64,000 nucleotides of DNA, taken from the NCBI GenBank assembly GCA_905221605.1, contig CAJNDS010000029.1:62001-126000 (forward strand), read 5' to 3'. Source of the DNA: Symbiodinium natans (Eukaryota > Sar > Dinophyceae > Suessiales > Symbiodiniaceae). The number at the start of each line of letters is the position of its first letter. Within the stretch, counting starts at the first letter, position 1. Below are positions 49,739 to 61,800 of this stretch, piece after piece. The notes beneath the pieces are model-generated. The model did not search any database. It was not told the origin of the DNA and saw nothing but the letters and a program-made list of their open reading frames with translations. Position numbers and translations under genes: made by a program.

Positions 49739-49782
<44 letters not shown>
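49711..49782. repeat. CA/CG dinucleotide repeat
   Basis: An alternating purine-pyrimidine tract (cacgcgca... then about 20 CA repeats) of the kind that can adopt Z-DNA. Confidence 0.9.
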
Positions 49783-49784
<2 letters not shown>

Positions 49785-52700
49785 GAATACTAACCCCTGT
49801 GTTGACGGAAGATCCCTGGCCCAGCCCGCCCCCTCCCTCACCCTCCCCTTCCCTCCCTTGTCCCAGCGTCGGTGCAATCCAAATCCCCTTAGCCTGCACG
49901 GACTGCTTGGCTCCGTGTGGCGGAGCTGCTCCATGCTGCTTGTTTGCATTTCTTCGTGGACTGGCCGTGCCTATAAAAAAAACTCTACGTCAACTGGCAA
50001 CTGGCAACTACGTCAGCAAGCCATTCGTCACTCCTTTGCTCACTGCATTGCGCCAAACATGCGGGCTTCATCTTCGGCTGCAGTTCAACATATTCGGTAC
50101 GTTCTTGTTTGCTTCAAGCACGACGTACACAGGCAACCAACTGACAAAGATTGCAGTCCTCATGTGAAGGGACTTTCATGACAACCGAATGCTACAGCGC
50201 CTGCGCCCGCGGCGTCCAAAGCCTGGTGCCTGGTTAGGTGCAGGACCTGGGCCAGATTCGAGAATTGAGAATCGCATGCAGAAACTTGCCTCGGGCCCAG
50301 CCGTGGGCGTCAGAGATTACAAGAAACCCAACTTTTTTCCCCTCCTCTAATCTCCCTTGCCTAAAAACGTCCCCCCCCCCCGCCCAGCCCCCCATAGACA
50401 ATGACGGCTGAAGCCGATGGCTCAATCCCATGACTTGGTGGCTTTAAGGAGATCTTTGGGGGATCCGAGCCACCTTTCGAGCGTTTGCGCTGTTCACACA
50501 CCGATTTTCAAGATTTCTTTGGGCTCCGAGGTGGTCGAGATGGGTCTCAGGGGGACATCCCTGCTGATTGCTGAGATGCCCGCTCATGCAGCGTATGAGT
50601 CTGTCATGGCGGGCATTGGCAATACCCGCCCTGAGCCCAAAAGCGCGGCACACGGACTTATGTTCTGCGTGAGAAGTCTTCTGGTACTTCAGAGGCTTGG
50701 TCTCTACACGACAGCATTCAAGATTCATCGAAACGACCACATGGCATGTAGGGAACTGATCATTCTGCCAACGCTCTTTTTTGGTTGCCCTAACCCAGCA
50801 TCATTGACTGGTCCGATCTCGTCAGTCGAGCCAGAGAAGAAAAAAGTCAGCCTGCATGAGGCTGCAGGTCTTTCGTGGCCCAGTGTGTCATTATTAGGAC
50901 ACAGGCCGGCCAACAAGATGTCAGATCTCGACAAAAACTGATTGCGGATGATCCGTTGCAACCCAAACTTTCTGTGGTTCTTTAGTGGCTTCGGTCGTGT
51001 CCCACATGGCGGGCCGCAGGGCCACTCCTTCAAACAACACATGATGGAATCCCTGGCCAAACTGGAAGAAGCGAATGGGAAGAGCAGCCATAGCAGCCTG
51101 CTGGAGTTCTTCACTTTACCAAGTTTAACAGTGCCAACTTCACAGCTTTCACGCTGCCCACACCCATCTTGCCGAGATTGCACAAGCCTGCACGGATTCT
51201 GCACTTTAAGTGCTCCGAAGCAGGGTCCACAACGCAGCAGGCTCTGCCAGCTTTTCCTTCCTCTGAGAAAACCGTCCCAACTAGTATAGCCCCTCACTGT
51301 ACATCATAGTCGCCATCCTGCAAAACTGCGGCACCAGCAACATGGGACGCAATGGGGATCCACAGGCTCTCTGGGGGTCGAGGTGATCAGGCCCCGAATC
51401 GTCTTTAAGGAACTTGCGAGCGCAGCATGGCCCAATGCAGTCCACCACATGGGGTCCCATGGAGCCTCTGAAGCCAGAAAAGGTTTTGCCATGCTATCAC
51501 CCGTTTCGCGTCATGAAATCCTGTGAACCTTGTCCGGACGTGTGCTTGCATCAGTGGCAATAGCAAAAAACAACATAATGCTTCAGAGGTCTGCTCACGA
51601 TTATCACCACATGTCCCTTGAAAATACAGAAAGTTACGGGCTTCTGAAAACAAAATAGCAATGGAATCCTGCGGGCGACATAAAGTAAGCCGTGCAACCC
51701 CGATGATATCATAAGCATGGGAAACACAGCAGAAAAGCATGAAGGGTCTCCGGTGCTTGTGCTGCGCGCACTCCCACAAAACCCCATCAAAATATGAGCA
51801 GGAGAGCACCGGGAAACAAAAGACCAGAACCCACACTACCTTCAAAAATATCCACACAGGCACCTGCCACCTGGGCAAAAGCTTCGCCGTTCAATTGAAC
51901 GCCACAAGTGGCGAGGTCATGGGGGTGACAGCATGTGAAGGTGTACAACAACTCGAAAAAAGGCCTTGCGTCGAAGCTTGTACAGCTCCTCCAACATCGT
52001 GCGGCTGCTGGGTGGACGTGGGGATTGGTCAACGCCCAGTGGATCCTGAACGTTGGTTCATCATGCCAGCAAAACAAACAAACAGGAAAGCACTTCCACA
52101 AGCCATGTGTGCCAGAATGGGGCCAGGCACATCTTGGCCGGGCTAAGTTGGGAGAAGGACTTCGACAAGTTGCGCAGCCTGGCAAGTTTCGAGTGAGGTT
52201 GTCAATACATAACACACGAGCGCCAACTTGTGATGGCCTCTTCTTTAGCAAAGTCAACAGGAAGCATCCCACAAAAAACACAATTTCGACGTTCAAGGCA
52301 CCTCGAAGGAGCCACTTCGGAGGGAACGTAGGGCCGACTCCTGAGCACCAGAACCTGAGACTTTGGACAGTGATACTGCCTGCGACAAGCCAAAACACGA
52401 GCCTTGAGAGCTGGTGCGTGTACGGGGTGTTAGCATGACACGTCCGAGAATGGGCGTTCAAGCCGAGCACAGTCTCCCTTTTTGTCTGTGTTCCTTGCTT
52501 GGCAGAATTCTTGTGTCTTTTTTGCGGATGTCGATTGGCTGCTTGCTTCGACTGTGAGGAAAGGACTGTCTGCGGCCCTTGTGATTGTGGTTGTCTGCCC
52601 TACGCCATGGCCAACTGCTGCAGGCAACTTCTGATCCAGCTGATGTGTGGGGTCTTGCATCCTCCGTCCACCAAAGGTGGCAGCTTAAGGTGCGTCTGCA

Positions 52701-55550
52701 TGTGTCCATTCAAACTTGGTCGCTGCATCTCAGTCTGGTCGGCGATATTCGGCGATGGTGGCGAGGCATTCAACTTGATTTGAATTGGCCTGTCAAGTCA
52801 AGCCCAAGAATCAGCTTGATGCAACTAACTCGTCCCGAAGAATACTCGGTTCTTCTGCCCCCCCCTCCCCCCCCCCCCGCAATGTCAAATCCACACTCCC
52901 TTCTTGAGAATACAAAAAGCAGCAACGGCGAACCTTCAAGGAGGAGGGATCTGGCCCGGAGGTGCTCCGCCAGCAAATTGAAGACTTCCCCCTAGCAAAC
53001 GGACGTGGAGTTTAGCAGCTTTAGGTTTTGGAGTGGTAAGTTTGGAGTGACTTCTATTGCAGCATGACCCAGGGTTCTCCTGCACTGCTCTGCCAAGTTC
53101 ACAAAAACAGTCGGCAACCATGCTCTGCCATGGAGTTGCAACAATCTGGGACTGCGGCACAAGTCCCTCAGACTCATAGTCCCCCCGTGTGCACTATCGT
53201 TTGCCAGAACCTGGCGCAATCGACCACACTGCAATAGAAGGTCTGTGGAAGCTTGGCTACTACTGTTTCAAAAGCTGCAATGTTACGGGCGAGCTCACAG
53301 CTGGCAAACAAGACCACAGTCAACAGCCGAACAGACATGCAACATGCTTCACTGACGTACAGACAGACTTAGAGTCGCGGTTGCACAACCTGTTGCTATC
53401 CAGCCCGGTGAAAACTATCTCGAACCCAGTTCGAGACCGACCACCACTGTGTAAAAACATGTCTGTGCGCACGAGAACAGTTGATAAGTGGCAGCGCTGG
53501 TGATTCGTTGGGTCAAGAACGGCAAGCTAAAGAGAAAAGACTGCTCACAAAGGATGAATGAGATCATCGCCATTCCGCTATGACAAGAACAATCATCCTC
53601 AGACTGTGAGGTCAAATGCCTTGAGATACGTAGATCTTTTGAACAAGACTGGCTGAACAGTTCATAATGATGGTATTGAACGTATATTGAAAGCATCTTT
53701 AAAGTAGGATGTGCAACTTGGCGGTCACTTGATTGCATGACTCTCGCTACCCATACTTGATCTACAAGCCCTATGGAACATGCCTGGCCCAGCAATCGGA
53801 GAAGTTCACGCTGCCTCTTGTCCAGCTTCATCACGTCGTCCGGGTGAGAACAATGACAAAAATGGCACCGCCCCTGCGCGATGCGACTTCAGGAAAGTCA
53901 CGCAAATCTCAACTTCTGGCTCGGAACTTGAAAGCTGTCAAGGCAACGATGACGGAGCTTAGGCACTGTCAGAAGTTGATTCACGCGATGGGCACTCAGA
54001 TGCAACAAGCCAGAAAATAGTGTCCTTCTCGCAGTGGCCAGCCAGAAAATGCGTTGCAGCTAATTGGAATGTCCAAATTTGGAAAAGCACATCATATACC
54101 ACACGACACATTGACAGGCATCTCTTCTGCCGAATCCTTCGAGCATGTGGGAATTCATTCGAACAAAGCCTCTCCTGTTAGCAACTTCAGCAACAAAGGC
54201 CAAGGAACATGCACAAAGCTCTGGATGTCAGCCACTTCCAACGTTTTTGGGGCCGGCCGTTTCTGGCATCCGCTTCGCAATGCACATTAGCAAGCCTGGC
54301 ACGACGCAGTTTAGCAAACTACTGAAGCGGAAGTGCACTTGCTGGTTCAAGATACGAACCTCAGCCTAGAACACAGTGCGATTGTGTCCCACTATGCCAC
54401 TATATATGCAACAGGCGCTGGCACCTTGCTGTGAAGAAGTGACAACTGCACTCCTCCTAGATGGCCGCGGAAGCCTCTACCATCTTGCTGCGCGTGGGGG
54501 TGGGTACCTGACGAAAGTGACGACATTGCCAGAATCTTTTTGATGGCTATGTTTCCCTCTTCCCACAGCACAAACTCATGTGTCAGGATTGCATATGGCG
54601 CAGGCGAACAGTCAGAAATGAAAGGCGGGGCACACTACGCGCCCTTTGCTCGGCCGGTGGCCTGGGAACAGTAGCGACCGCATGTTTCTGCATGCTTGCA
54701 TTGGGAGGCAATCATACCACATCGCACGGGCACAAGAGTACGAAAGCGTTGTTAAAACAATGTTGCTGTCTAATTGCCACAATCTGCAAGATATCAACTG
54801 CTACTAAGTACTCATCTCATGTTTTACCAAAACGACCATCCCGTCACTCATGGTCAGCCGGCCACGGGAGTCGAACCCAAGCATCTCACGTCAAAACCGG
54901 CAAAACAGTTTCATTGCGTGACCCTTCGCTGCACTGCCATTGTACGTTCCAACACGCACAATCATCCTTTACACCAGTCACTCCAGCAAGCCCAATCGGA
55001 AGGCGAATTCTAAGACCCTATTGCAAATCGAGCGACGTCTTCAACGTTAGAAAGTGTTTTCGTACTGCAGAAAGTCGGCCATGGTAGCAGACAACTGCCA
55101 GAGGACTCGCCGGGCAAACGCGAGCAGCTAATGCGGCAGTGCGACCATACATGAACATGCATTTTCAGAAGCCCACTTCTCCGAAACACATGCGACTTCT
55201 ATCACACTTCAGGGCCAACCCATCCAAGATCGACTCAGCCAAGCCGTGCCCAAAAGTAGCAAAACTGACTAACAGCAGAACTTAAACACTGACAAATCTC
55301 GGTTATTCAAACAAGTGTCTTCCAAGTTTTCCCTGAAAATTGAATGGCTCATGAAAAACTTCGGGAGTTTTGCCAGCTGGTGTGTTGCTGTGCCTGCTTG
55401 AATTGTTGGTTTTTCATCAGTGTATCCCACTTGTTTTTACCCTCGTGACCTCATTCACTTCGTATCTTTCTACTTTGGGAGTTGATTCATCAGTTGGCCC
55501 TCGTCGTCTCATTCGTTTCTTCAGATCTGCACCGCTTTCGTTTTTCCTAC
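49783..55550. other. long intergenic stretch, no recognised gene
   Basis: The longest frames are 50417-50941 plus (174 codons), 50725-51297 minus (190 codons), 51787-52470 minus (227 codons) and 51935-52438 plus (167 codons). They overlap one another on opposite strands, and I see no family motif, signal peptide or domain in them. Homopolymer C runs lie near 50370 and 52860. Introns of a diverged gene could be hidden here. I cannot support one. Confidence 0.45.
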
Positions 55551-55552
55551 CC

Positions 55553-55608
55553 CTAGTAGGATCGTAGGATTGCAGGATTGTAGGATGATTGTAGGATTGT
55601 AGGATTAC
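55553..55608. repeat. GTAGGATT-type short tandem repeat
   Basis: Irregular copies of gtaggatt and gcaggatt are clustered within 56 bp. Confidence 0.7.
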
Positions 55609-55986
55609 AAACAAAGCCAGCTTGCAACAAGGTGAGCCACACGCCGACCGTCTGAGGAAATTACATCCGAGACTAACTTAACCCAGCTGTGCAACCCAAC
55701 AGCCAGCAAGACAAAGATGATCAAGCTCCGTTCCATTCTGACGTTCCGTTCCGGCGTTCCGCTCCGCTCCGTTCCGGCCTCCGGGGTGATACATGGCCCC
55801 CCGCCTCTAGAGATAGAAACCCAACCCTTCGGCTGTTGGGAATAAACATCACAATTTACTTCTGAACCCAACCCGACGCTCCGGAGTTAAACCTTAGAAC
55901 CTGTTCGCCGAGCAATCAAAGTTGTGAAAAACCTGAAAGGTTAGAAAATAGCTCCCGCCAGCGACCAAATGGCTCGCGCCATCGCC

Positions 55987-56092
55987 AAACCCTACGAGCA
56001 CCGAGGGAGGGGACATACGACAAACCTCTAGTGCCCTGATAAGGGCCCTAAAAGTTTGTCGCATGTCCCCTCCCTTTGTGCTCATAGGGTTT
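55987..56092. repeat. large imperfect inverted repeat, 39-bp arms
   Basis: The left arm 55987-56025 and right arm 56054-56092 are complementary over 39 bp with about four mismatches, around a 28-bp centre that itself contains gccc/gggc. It could be a foldback element or the fused termini of a small transposon. Confidence 0.8.
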
Positions 56093-56120
56093 TATACCAG
56101 GGAAATCACGCCCGAAAACC

Positions 56121-56317
56121 CGTAATCGTGGCTCCATAACGGTTGTGAATACGCCTCTGGCTATGCGTAGAATATCATAGAATGCTTGTAGTCCCACGAA
56201 GGGATAATAGTCCCACGAAGGGATATATATCTCAATTGACTCAAACAACCCTCTCCCCAAAAAAGGGTTGTTACCGAAACATCTGGACTGTGGGCAGGTT
56301 ATGGGGCCACGATTGCG
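56121..56317. repeat. second inverted repeat with internal direct and inverted repeats
   Basis: Arms 56121-56140 and 56298-56317 pair over 20 bp with two mismatches. Between them are two direct copies of agtcccacgaagggata (about 56190-56226) and a 9-bp stem (aacaaccct/agggttgtt, about 56245-56273). A related agccatcgtgggact lies in inverted orientation near 56348. Confidence 0.7.
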
Positions 56318-56399
56318 TTACCAGCACAATTTTTGGGCAGGCTATGGAGCCATCGTGGGACTAGTAAAACAAGTTCTGTTGAAGGCATTCCTTGCATGT

Positions 56400-57233
56400 C
56401 AGTCGTAGGCAGTTGTAGTCGTAGTACTCCACATTCTGTCCCTTCTCCCTTCCTCCCACTCCCTCGTCTGTGATTTAAAATAAAATCTACTTCTAGAAAC
56501 AAAAACAGTCTCGTCTCTACTCCTCTGATTTTTCCAATAAAGAAAACAAAAAACAAAAGAAGATTCGAGGGGGGTGGAATTTAGAATAAATTCCCTTCTC
56601 TCTTCTCCTTTGATTTTTCGAAGAATGAAATACAAAAAACAAAAAAGATTCGAGGGGGGGTGGAATTTTGAATACATTCCCTTCTCTCTTCTCCCTTCCT
56701 CCCACTCCACATTCTCTCTTCTCCCTTCCTCCAACTGCCTCGTCTCTATATAATTTAAAATAAAGTCCCTTCTCTCTTCTCCCTTTCCTCCCACTTTACA
56801 ATAAGCAAATGGGGGGGGCTGCGCCCCCACCAACCCCCCCGCTCTTTACTTCTAAAAGCAAAAACAGTCTCGTCTCTACTCCTCTGATTTTCGAACAATG
56901 AAATACAAAAACAAAACAAGATTTGAGGGGGGTGGAATTTAGACTAAAGTCCCTTCTCTCTTCTCCCCTTCCTTCCACTCCACAACAGGCAACATGGGGG
57001 GGGCTGCGCCCCCCCCAACCCCCCTGCTCTTTACTTTTAGAAACAAAAAAAAGTCTCGCTTTTTACTCCTCTGATTTTTCAAATAAATGAAAGACAAAAA
57101 CCCAAAAGAAGATTCGGGGGGGAGGTGGAATTTGGAATAAATTCCCTTCTCTCTTCTCTTCTGATTTTTCGAAAGATGAAATACAAAAAAGAAAAGAAGA
57201 TTTGAGGGTGGTGGAACTAAAAATACATCCCTT
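56400..57233. repeat. pyrimidine-rich module repeats with GC hairpins
   Basis: A module with gatt(c/t)gaggggggtggaattt followed by cccttctctcttctcc recurs at about 56561, 56646, 56919, 57109 and 57197. A second module (a run of eight G, then ctgcg, then C runs and gctctttact) occurs at 56811-56850 and 56995-57035 and can form a G/C hairpin. Spacings of about 185 bp point to local tandem duplication. Confidence 0.75.
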
Positions 57234-58057
57234 TTATTTGCCTTGTGGACCGCATGCACAAATCACATCGCGTATGCGATTGGTTGTAGCATTTAAATTT
57301 CAATCTCCCACTGTATAAGAGTCAGCATAGGAATCTTGAAATCCAATGACAGAATCTATCTGAGTAAAAGGTTCACAAAACTAACGATCCAGAAGATTCA
57401 TCACATGAGATCCCAAACAATACTCACTCGCTCCTTTGTTTTTCTTCCAAAAGGCAAAGGGGTCAAAGTCGGTCTTCTTTTTTGCACCGTGGAGGCCACG
57501 TGGGAACTGGCAATGCCTGCTACACCACGATGGACCATCCACACAAGAGCATGCCCGATCATCCCCACGATGGACCATCCACACAAGAGCATGCCCGATC
57601 ATCCCCCGGTGTGGGTGGGTGGGTCAAAGATGTTTTTCTTCTGACACTCAAAACTTGAGAAGAAAGAGCCATCATGCCCATATATTCTCTCAAACATGCT
57701 GCGTCAAAGTCATCTTCAAAATCAGCTCACATCATGTGACTTCATGCTTGGTTTGATAAAACAAACCTCATGTCATGGACACTGCAGGCTTTGTTTTGAT
57801 GACAATCAAAACAATCCACTTCTACAAATAAGGGTGTTGCCCATTCTGGGCCGGTACCTTATTTGCCTTGTGGACCGCATGCACAAATCACATCGCGTAT
57901 GCGATTGGTTGTAGCCATTAAAATTTCAATCTCCCACTGTATAAAAGTCAGCATAGGAATCTTGAAATCCAATGACAGAATCTATCTGAGTAAAAGGTTC
58001 ACACAACTAACGATCCAGAAGATTCATCACATGAGATCCCAAACAATACTCACTCGC
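57234..58057. repeat. 625-bp tandem duplication, second copy truncated
   Basis: Positions 57234-57432 and 57859-58057 are nearly identical over about 199 bp, with a handful of differences. The repeat unit is thus about 625 bp (57234-57858), and the second copy breaks off at 58057. In the first copy the sequence continues with cctttgtttttc, in the second with tgttgaaaaacg, the likely end of the retrotransposon. Confidence 0.8.
57525..57604. repeat. 40-bp perfect-looking tandem duplication
   Basis: The unit starting ccacgatggaccatccacac is present at 57525-57564 and again at 57565-57604 with no differences that I can see. Confidence 0.85.
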
Positions 58058-58841
58058 TGTTGAAAAACGTGGTAAACATCATGGCTCACTTTTCCTACCA
58101 CGCTCTAAAGGCAAAACAACTTTTCTCGCTTTCGACTCTTGAGCCTAAGCCTCCGGTGTCAAACTCGTTCTGCTCAGACTCAACATGCCTTAGGGCATTT
58201 GGTGTCTTTCCTACTGCACCCATTCACTGTACCTGGATACATGCTGTACACTTAACACCCCGCCTCGGAACAGATCGAAGGCTTTAGGGCGTTCTCTTTC
58301 CTGCAGTGATTCTCACTGCTGTGCCAAAAGACGAAGAGCTGTTTCGGACTTCAAGTGTACTGAACTGGGGACATTCGTCTCCTCTAGTCCAAGGTCTTTT
58401 ACCCAGTTCTTTCTGCTTTGTTTCTTGAAACATGCATAAACTCCTAACCTCGAATTTCTAGTTACACGGGCTTGTCTTAGAGTCCTCATCTTGTGAGTCT
58501 CAGCCCTGTGGCCAGCCTATGGCTCTTGTGTGGTCTTCTCTTTTACCTAACCATCTTCTTTCTTCAACTGTTCTTGCCTCTACCTGGCTGCACCTTACAC
58601 TCCTAGTCCTGCTTCGTGAAACTCTTCGTGAAACTACTTTCTTCTTGGTGAAACTCGTGTGAATATCACAAGGCGTATTGGGGTCCTTGCTTATTCAAAA
58701 ACATTCGTTGTACCTACTTTGTACTTCGTGCAATGTTCGGGGTGCTCGAACTTCTATGTACACAGCTTCAGAAAATCTATACATGCTTCACGCTGCGTTC
58801 AGTCGTCACCCTTCTCGATGCTTCTTGCTGGCTTCTTCTTT
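58058..58841 (-). other. retrotransposon 3' non-coding region and probable 3' LTR
   Basis: This stretch between the pol stop codon and the presumed outer element edge has no convincing frame. It is pyrimidine-rich on the plus strand (purine-rich on the coding strand) near 58530-58660, where a polypurine tract would be expected. A short repeat, cttcgtgaaact, occurs near 58613-58660. The LTR inner boundary is undetermined. Confidence 0.55.
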
Positions 58842-61800
58842 TCACCAGCCTTTCTTGCCTCCACCACCATACTTCCATTTCCCTTTGCCTTGGTACTTCC
58901 CCTTTGGGGCGTAGTGGTAGTAGGCGTAGTCTGGCTCCCAGTAGTTCTGGCTCCAACCGTCGTCGGCGTACCAGTCCTGCTGCTGGTGCCAACTTTCTTG
59001 CTGCCAGTCTTCTTGCTCTCGACTTCTTCTTCCTCGCTTTCCTTCTTGCTGCACCTCAGGCTCATCTCTCTCTCTTCTTATTTCTGTGGGGCTCTCCCAC
59101 CTTCCTGTCTTCTTGAAGTGCTTCGTCACGAGGTTCCAGTCTTCGGCACCTTTGATCCGCGCTCCTTTCACCTGCGCTGATCCTTTCTGATCAAGCCGAA
59201 CTGCTCGATACTCATTCGTGTCTTTGCAATACTCCCAGATCCAACCACAATCTGTGAACGTGACCACATTCCATCTGCCCTTTGCGTTCTTGCTACCTTT
59301 CTCTCCTCTCTGCGGTGGTTCTCGGTACTGCTCTTCTTCTTTCTCCTTTCTCTCTTCTTCTGTTCCTGCTGCTCCTCCTTCTTCTTTTCCTTCTTCGCTC
59401 GACTCTGCAACGTCGGGCGGTGGCGTGTATCCTTTCTTTGTCCACCAGTTTGGATCATACCACTGGCCTTTGATCCTGACCCACAATGCTCCTTTGTGGA
59501 TCTGCCACACATTGCCTTCTGCATCCTTCTTTCCTTCTGCTCCTAGTGTGGGCTTTTCATCTTCAGATCCTGAATCTTCAACTTCAACGACTTCAATCTC
59601 CTTCATTCTTGCTCTTTCCTTCTCTGCCTCAATCTCCGCTTGTGTCTTTCGTTCCTGTGCTTCCTTCAACTCCTTCTTTGCCTTCTCCTTCTCTTCCTTC
59701 GTCGCTTCTTGGGCTTCCTGCTCCTTTCTTCTCATTTCCTCATAGGCCTCTAGCTTTGCTCTTTGCTTCTTCGCCTTCTCCTTCGCGATTGCCTCGTTCC
59801 TTTCATCTTCCTTCTCCTGTGCTTCCTTCTCCTCCTGTGCTTTCCTTTCCTGTGCTTCCTTCTCCTCTTGTGCCTTCTTCTCCTTTGCCTTCTTCTTCTC
59901 CTCTTGTGCTTTCCTTTCCTGTGCTTCCTTTTCCTCCTGTGCTTTCCTTTCCTGTGCTGCCTTCTCCTGGGCCTCTTTCTCCTCCTGGGCCTTCTTTGCC
60001 TGCTCCTTTTGTCTCATTGCTTCGGCTTTCTTGTCTGTCTCCTCTTTCCTCCTTTGTCGTTCTGCTGCTTCAATCTTTTCCTCGTTGGCTTTTCTGATCT
60101 CTGCATTGATCCTGTCTTCCTCCTCTCTTCTTTGTTCTGCTGCTTCTAGCTCTTCTGCTTCTCTCTTTCTCTCGTCTGCTTCTTTCTTCATGTGCTTCGT
60201 GATCATGTCGTAGTCCTTCTTCAACTGCTCTCTCACCTCTTTGGCATCTTGCTTGTACGCTTCTTTCTGCTTCTCTAACTCTTCCTTCTCTTTCTCCAAA
60301 GCTTTCTTCTCTGCTTCAGCTTCACTGAACTTCGCAACCACCTTCGCCTTCATAACAAATGCTTGGTCACGATCTTCTTCTGCTTCCTTCGCCTTCTCTT
60401 CTGCTTCTTCTCTCTTCAACTTTTCTTTCTCCAAGGCACGTTCTTGCTTCTCCATCTTCGCGATCAGCTCGTCGAACTTCATCTTCACGGTCTCGTCGTC
60501 TTCGAGGACACCTTGCGAGCTCTTCTCTTTGTCTTCTTCTTCTTTCTTCTTTGTGACTTCACCTTCAGGCTTCTTTTCTTTGGGCTTCTCTTCTTTCTCA
60601 CCCTTCTTCTCTTTCTTCTGGTTCACTGCCAAGTAGACAATGATTGTCACCAGAACAACAATCACAGCCATGCACACGGGCACGAACATCTCAAGCTCAG
60701 GCATGCTCGTGAAAACGTGTGAAAACTTCATGCTGCTGTTGCTGCTTTGACCATGTAAAACTTCTTGTTCAACTTCTTGAAGTTCTTGAGGTGGCTCTTG
60801 AGCTGTAGAAAACGGACCAAACACAAAACTCATCAACTGCATGCAAAAATATCTTCGTGCTACAAAATCTCCTTCTTGCTGACCTGCAGATTCAACTGCA
60901 AAACCAAAAGCTGACAATAACGTCAAACCAAGTCTGCTTCCGGATACCTTTGTCAATCTTCTGACTGTAGCTGTGCTCTCTGCGGCCATTCGTTCTTCAC
61001 GACCGATTGCTTCTCGATCATCATGAACTTGAAGGATGTTCAAAAGTAGCTTCATTCTCGATGCGTTGAGGGGCTTGGTCCCTAAGTCGGCAGGGTTGAA
61101 AACAGTGCTCACTGCCTTCACGCTGCATAGGCCGTTTCTGGTAACTTCTTGCAACCAGAGCATTCTCGTTGCTAAGTGCTTGATACGACCAACACCTTGC
61201 CGATGCACAATGCCGCGTGCTGCACTGCTGTCTGTGTACGCCTTCATTCGCGCTGCTTTGCCAGAAAGGAACTCTACGGCTTCTCGAATGCCAATTCCTT
61301 CTGCGACAGCACCAGTGAGTGCGTAGTACTCGGACTCGCCACTGGAAAGTGCCACAGTTTTCTGCGTTCTTGAGTAAGAAAACGCATACTGGCCGTCCAG
61401 GAAGATGACTCCTCCTGATACAGATTTCCGGCTGCTCTTGTTGCCGGCCCAGTCGGCATCAGAAAATACTTCGACCAGGTGACTGCCACTCTCGATGCTC
61501 TTCTCGTTCTCATTCTCGGAATCTTGCTCCAAATTCTTGCTTCTTTGCAAGGTTGCCGTTCCAGGTCTCCCTGCTGTGTAGCAAACCGCATAGCCTGCAG
61601 TCTTCTTCAGATACAACGCGCAATGCTCGAGCTCTTTCTGCTTCTTCTGCGTAGGAGCCTTCATTCCAGTTGCCAAATTTCGGACTGCATACTGGATGTC
61701 AGGACGATCTTGGGCAAGATATAGCAGTACACCGACACAACTTCGGTACACATTCTTCTTGTTCTCGTCCAGCTCTTTTGTCTCATCGGTGTTCTGCACA

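Noticed and set aside
51787-52470. 227-codon minus-strand frame as a membrane protein
   Set aside because: It has hydrophobic patches but no family motif, and it overlaps a plus-strand frame of similar length. The support is not sufficient.
54860-54920. tRNA-like B box (ggttcgactcc) on the minus strand
   Set aside because: The T-arm is acceptable, but the expected 5' acceptor sequence is missing. A GCCGG/CCGGC pair there closes a loop too short for a tRNA. It could be a tRNA-derived fragment at most.
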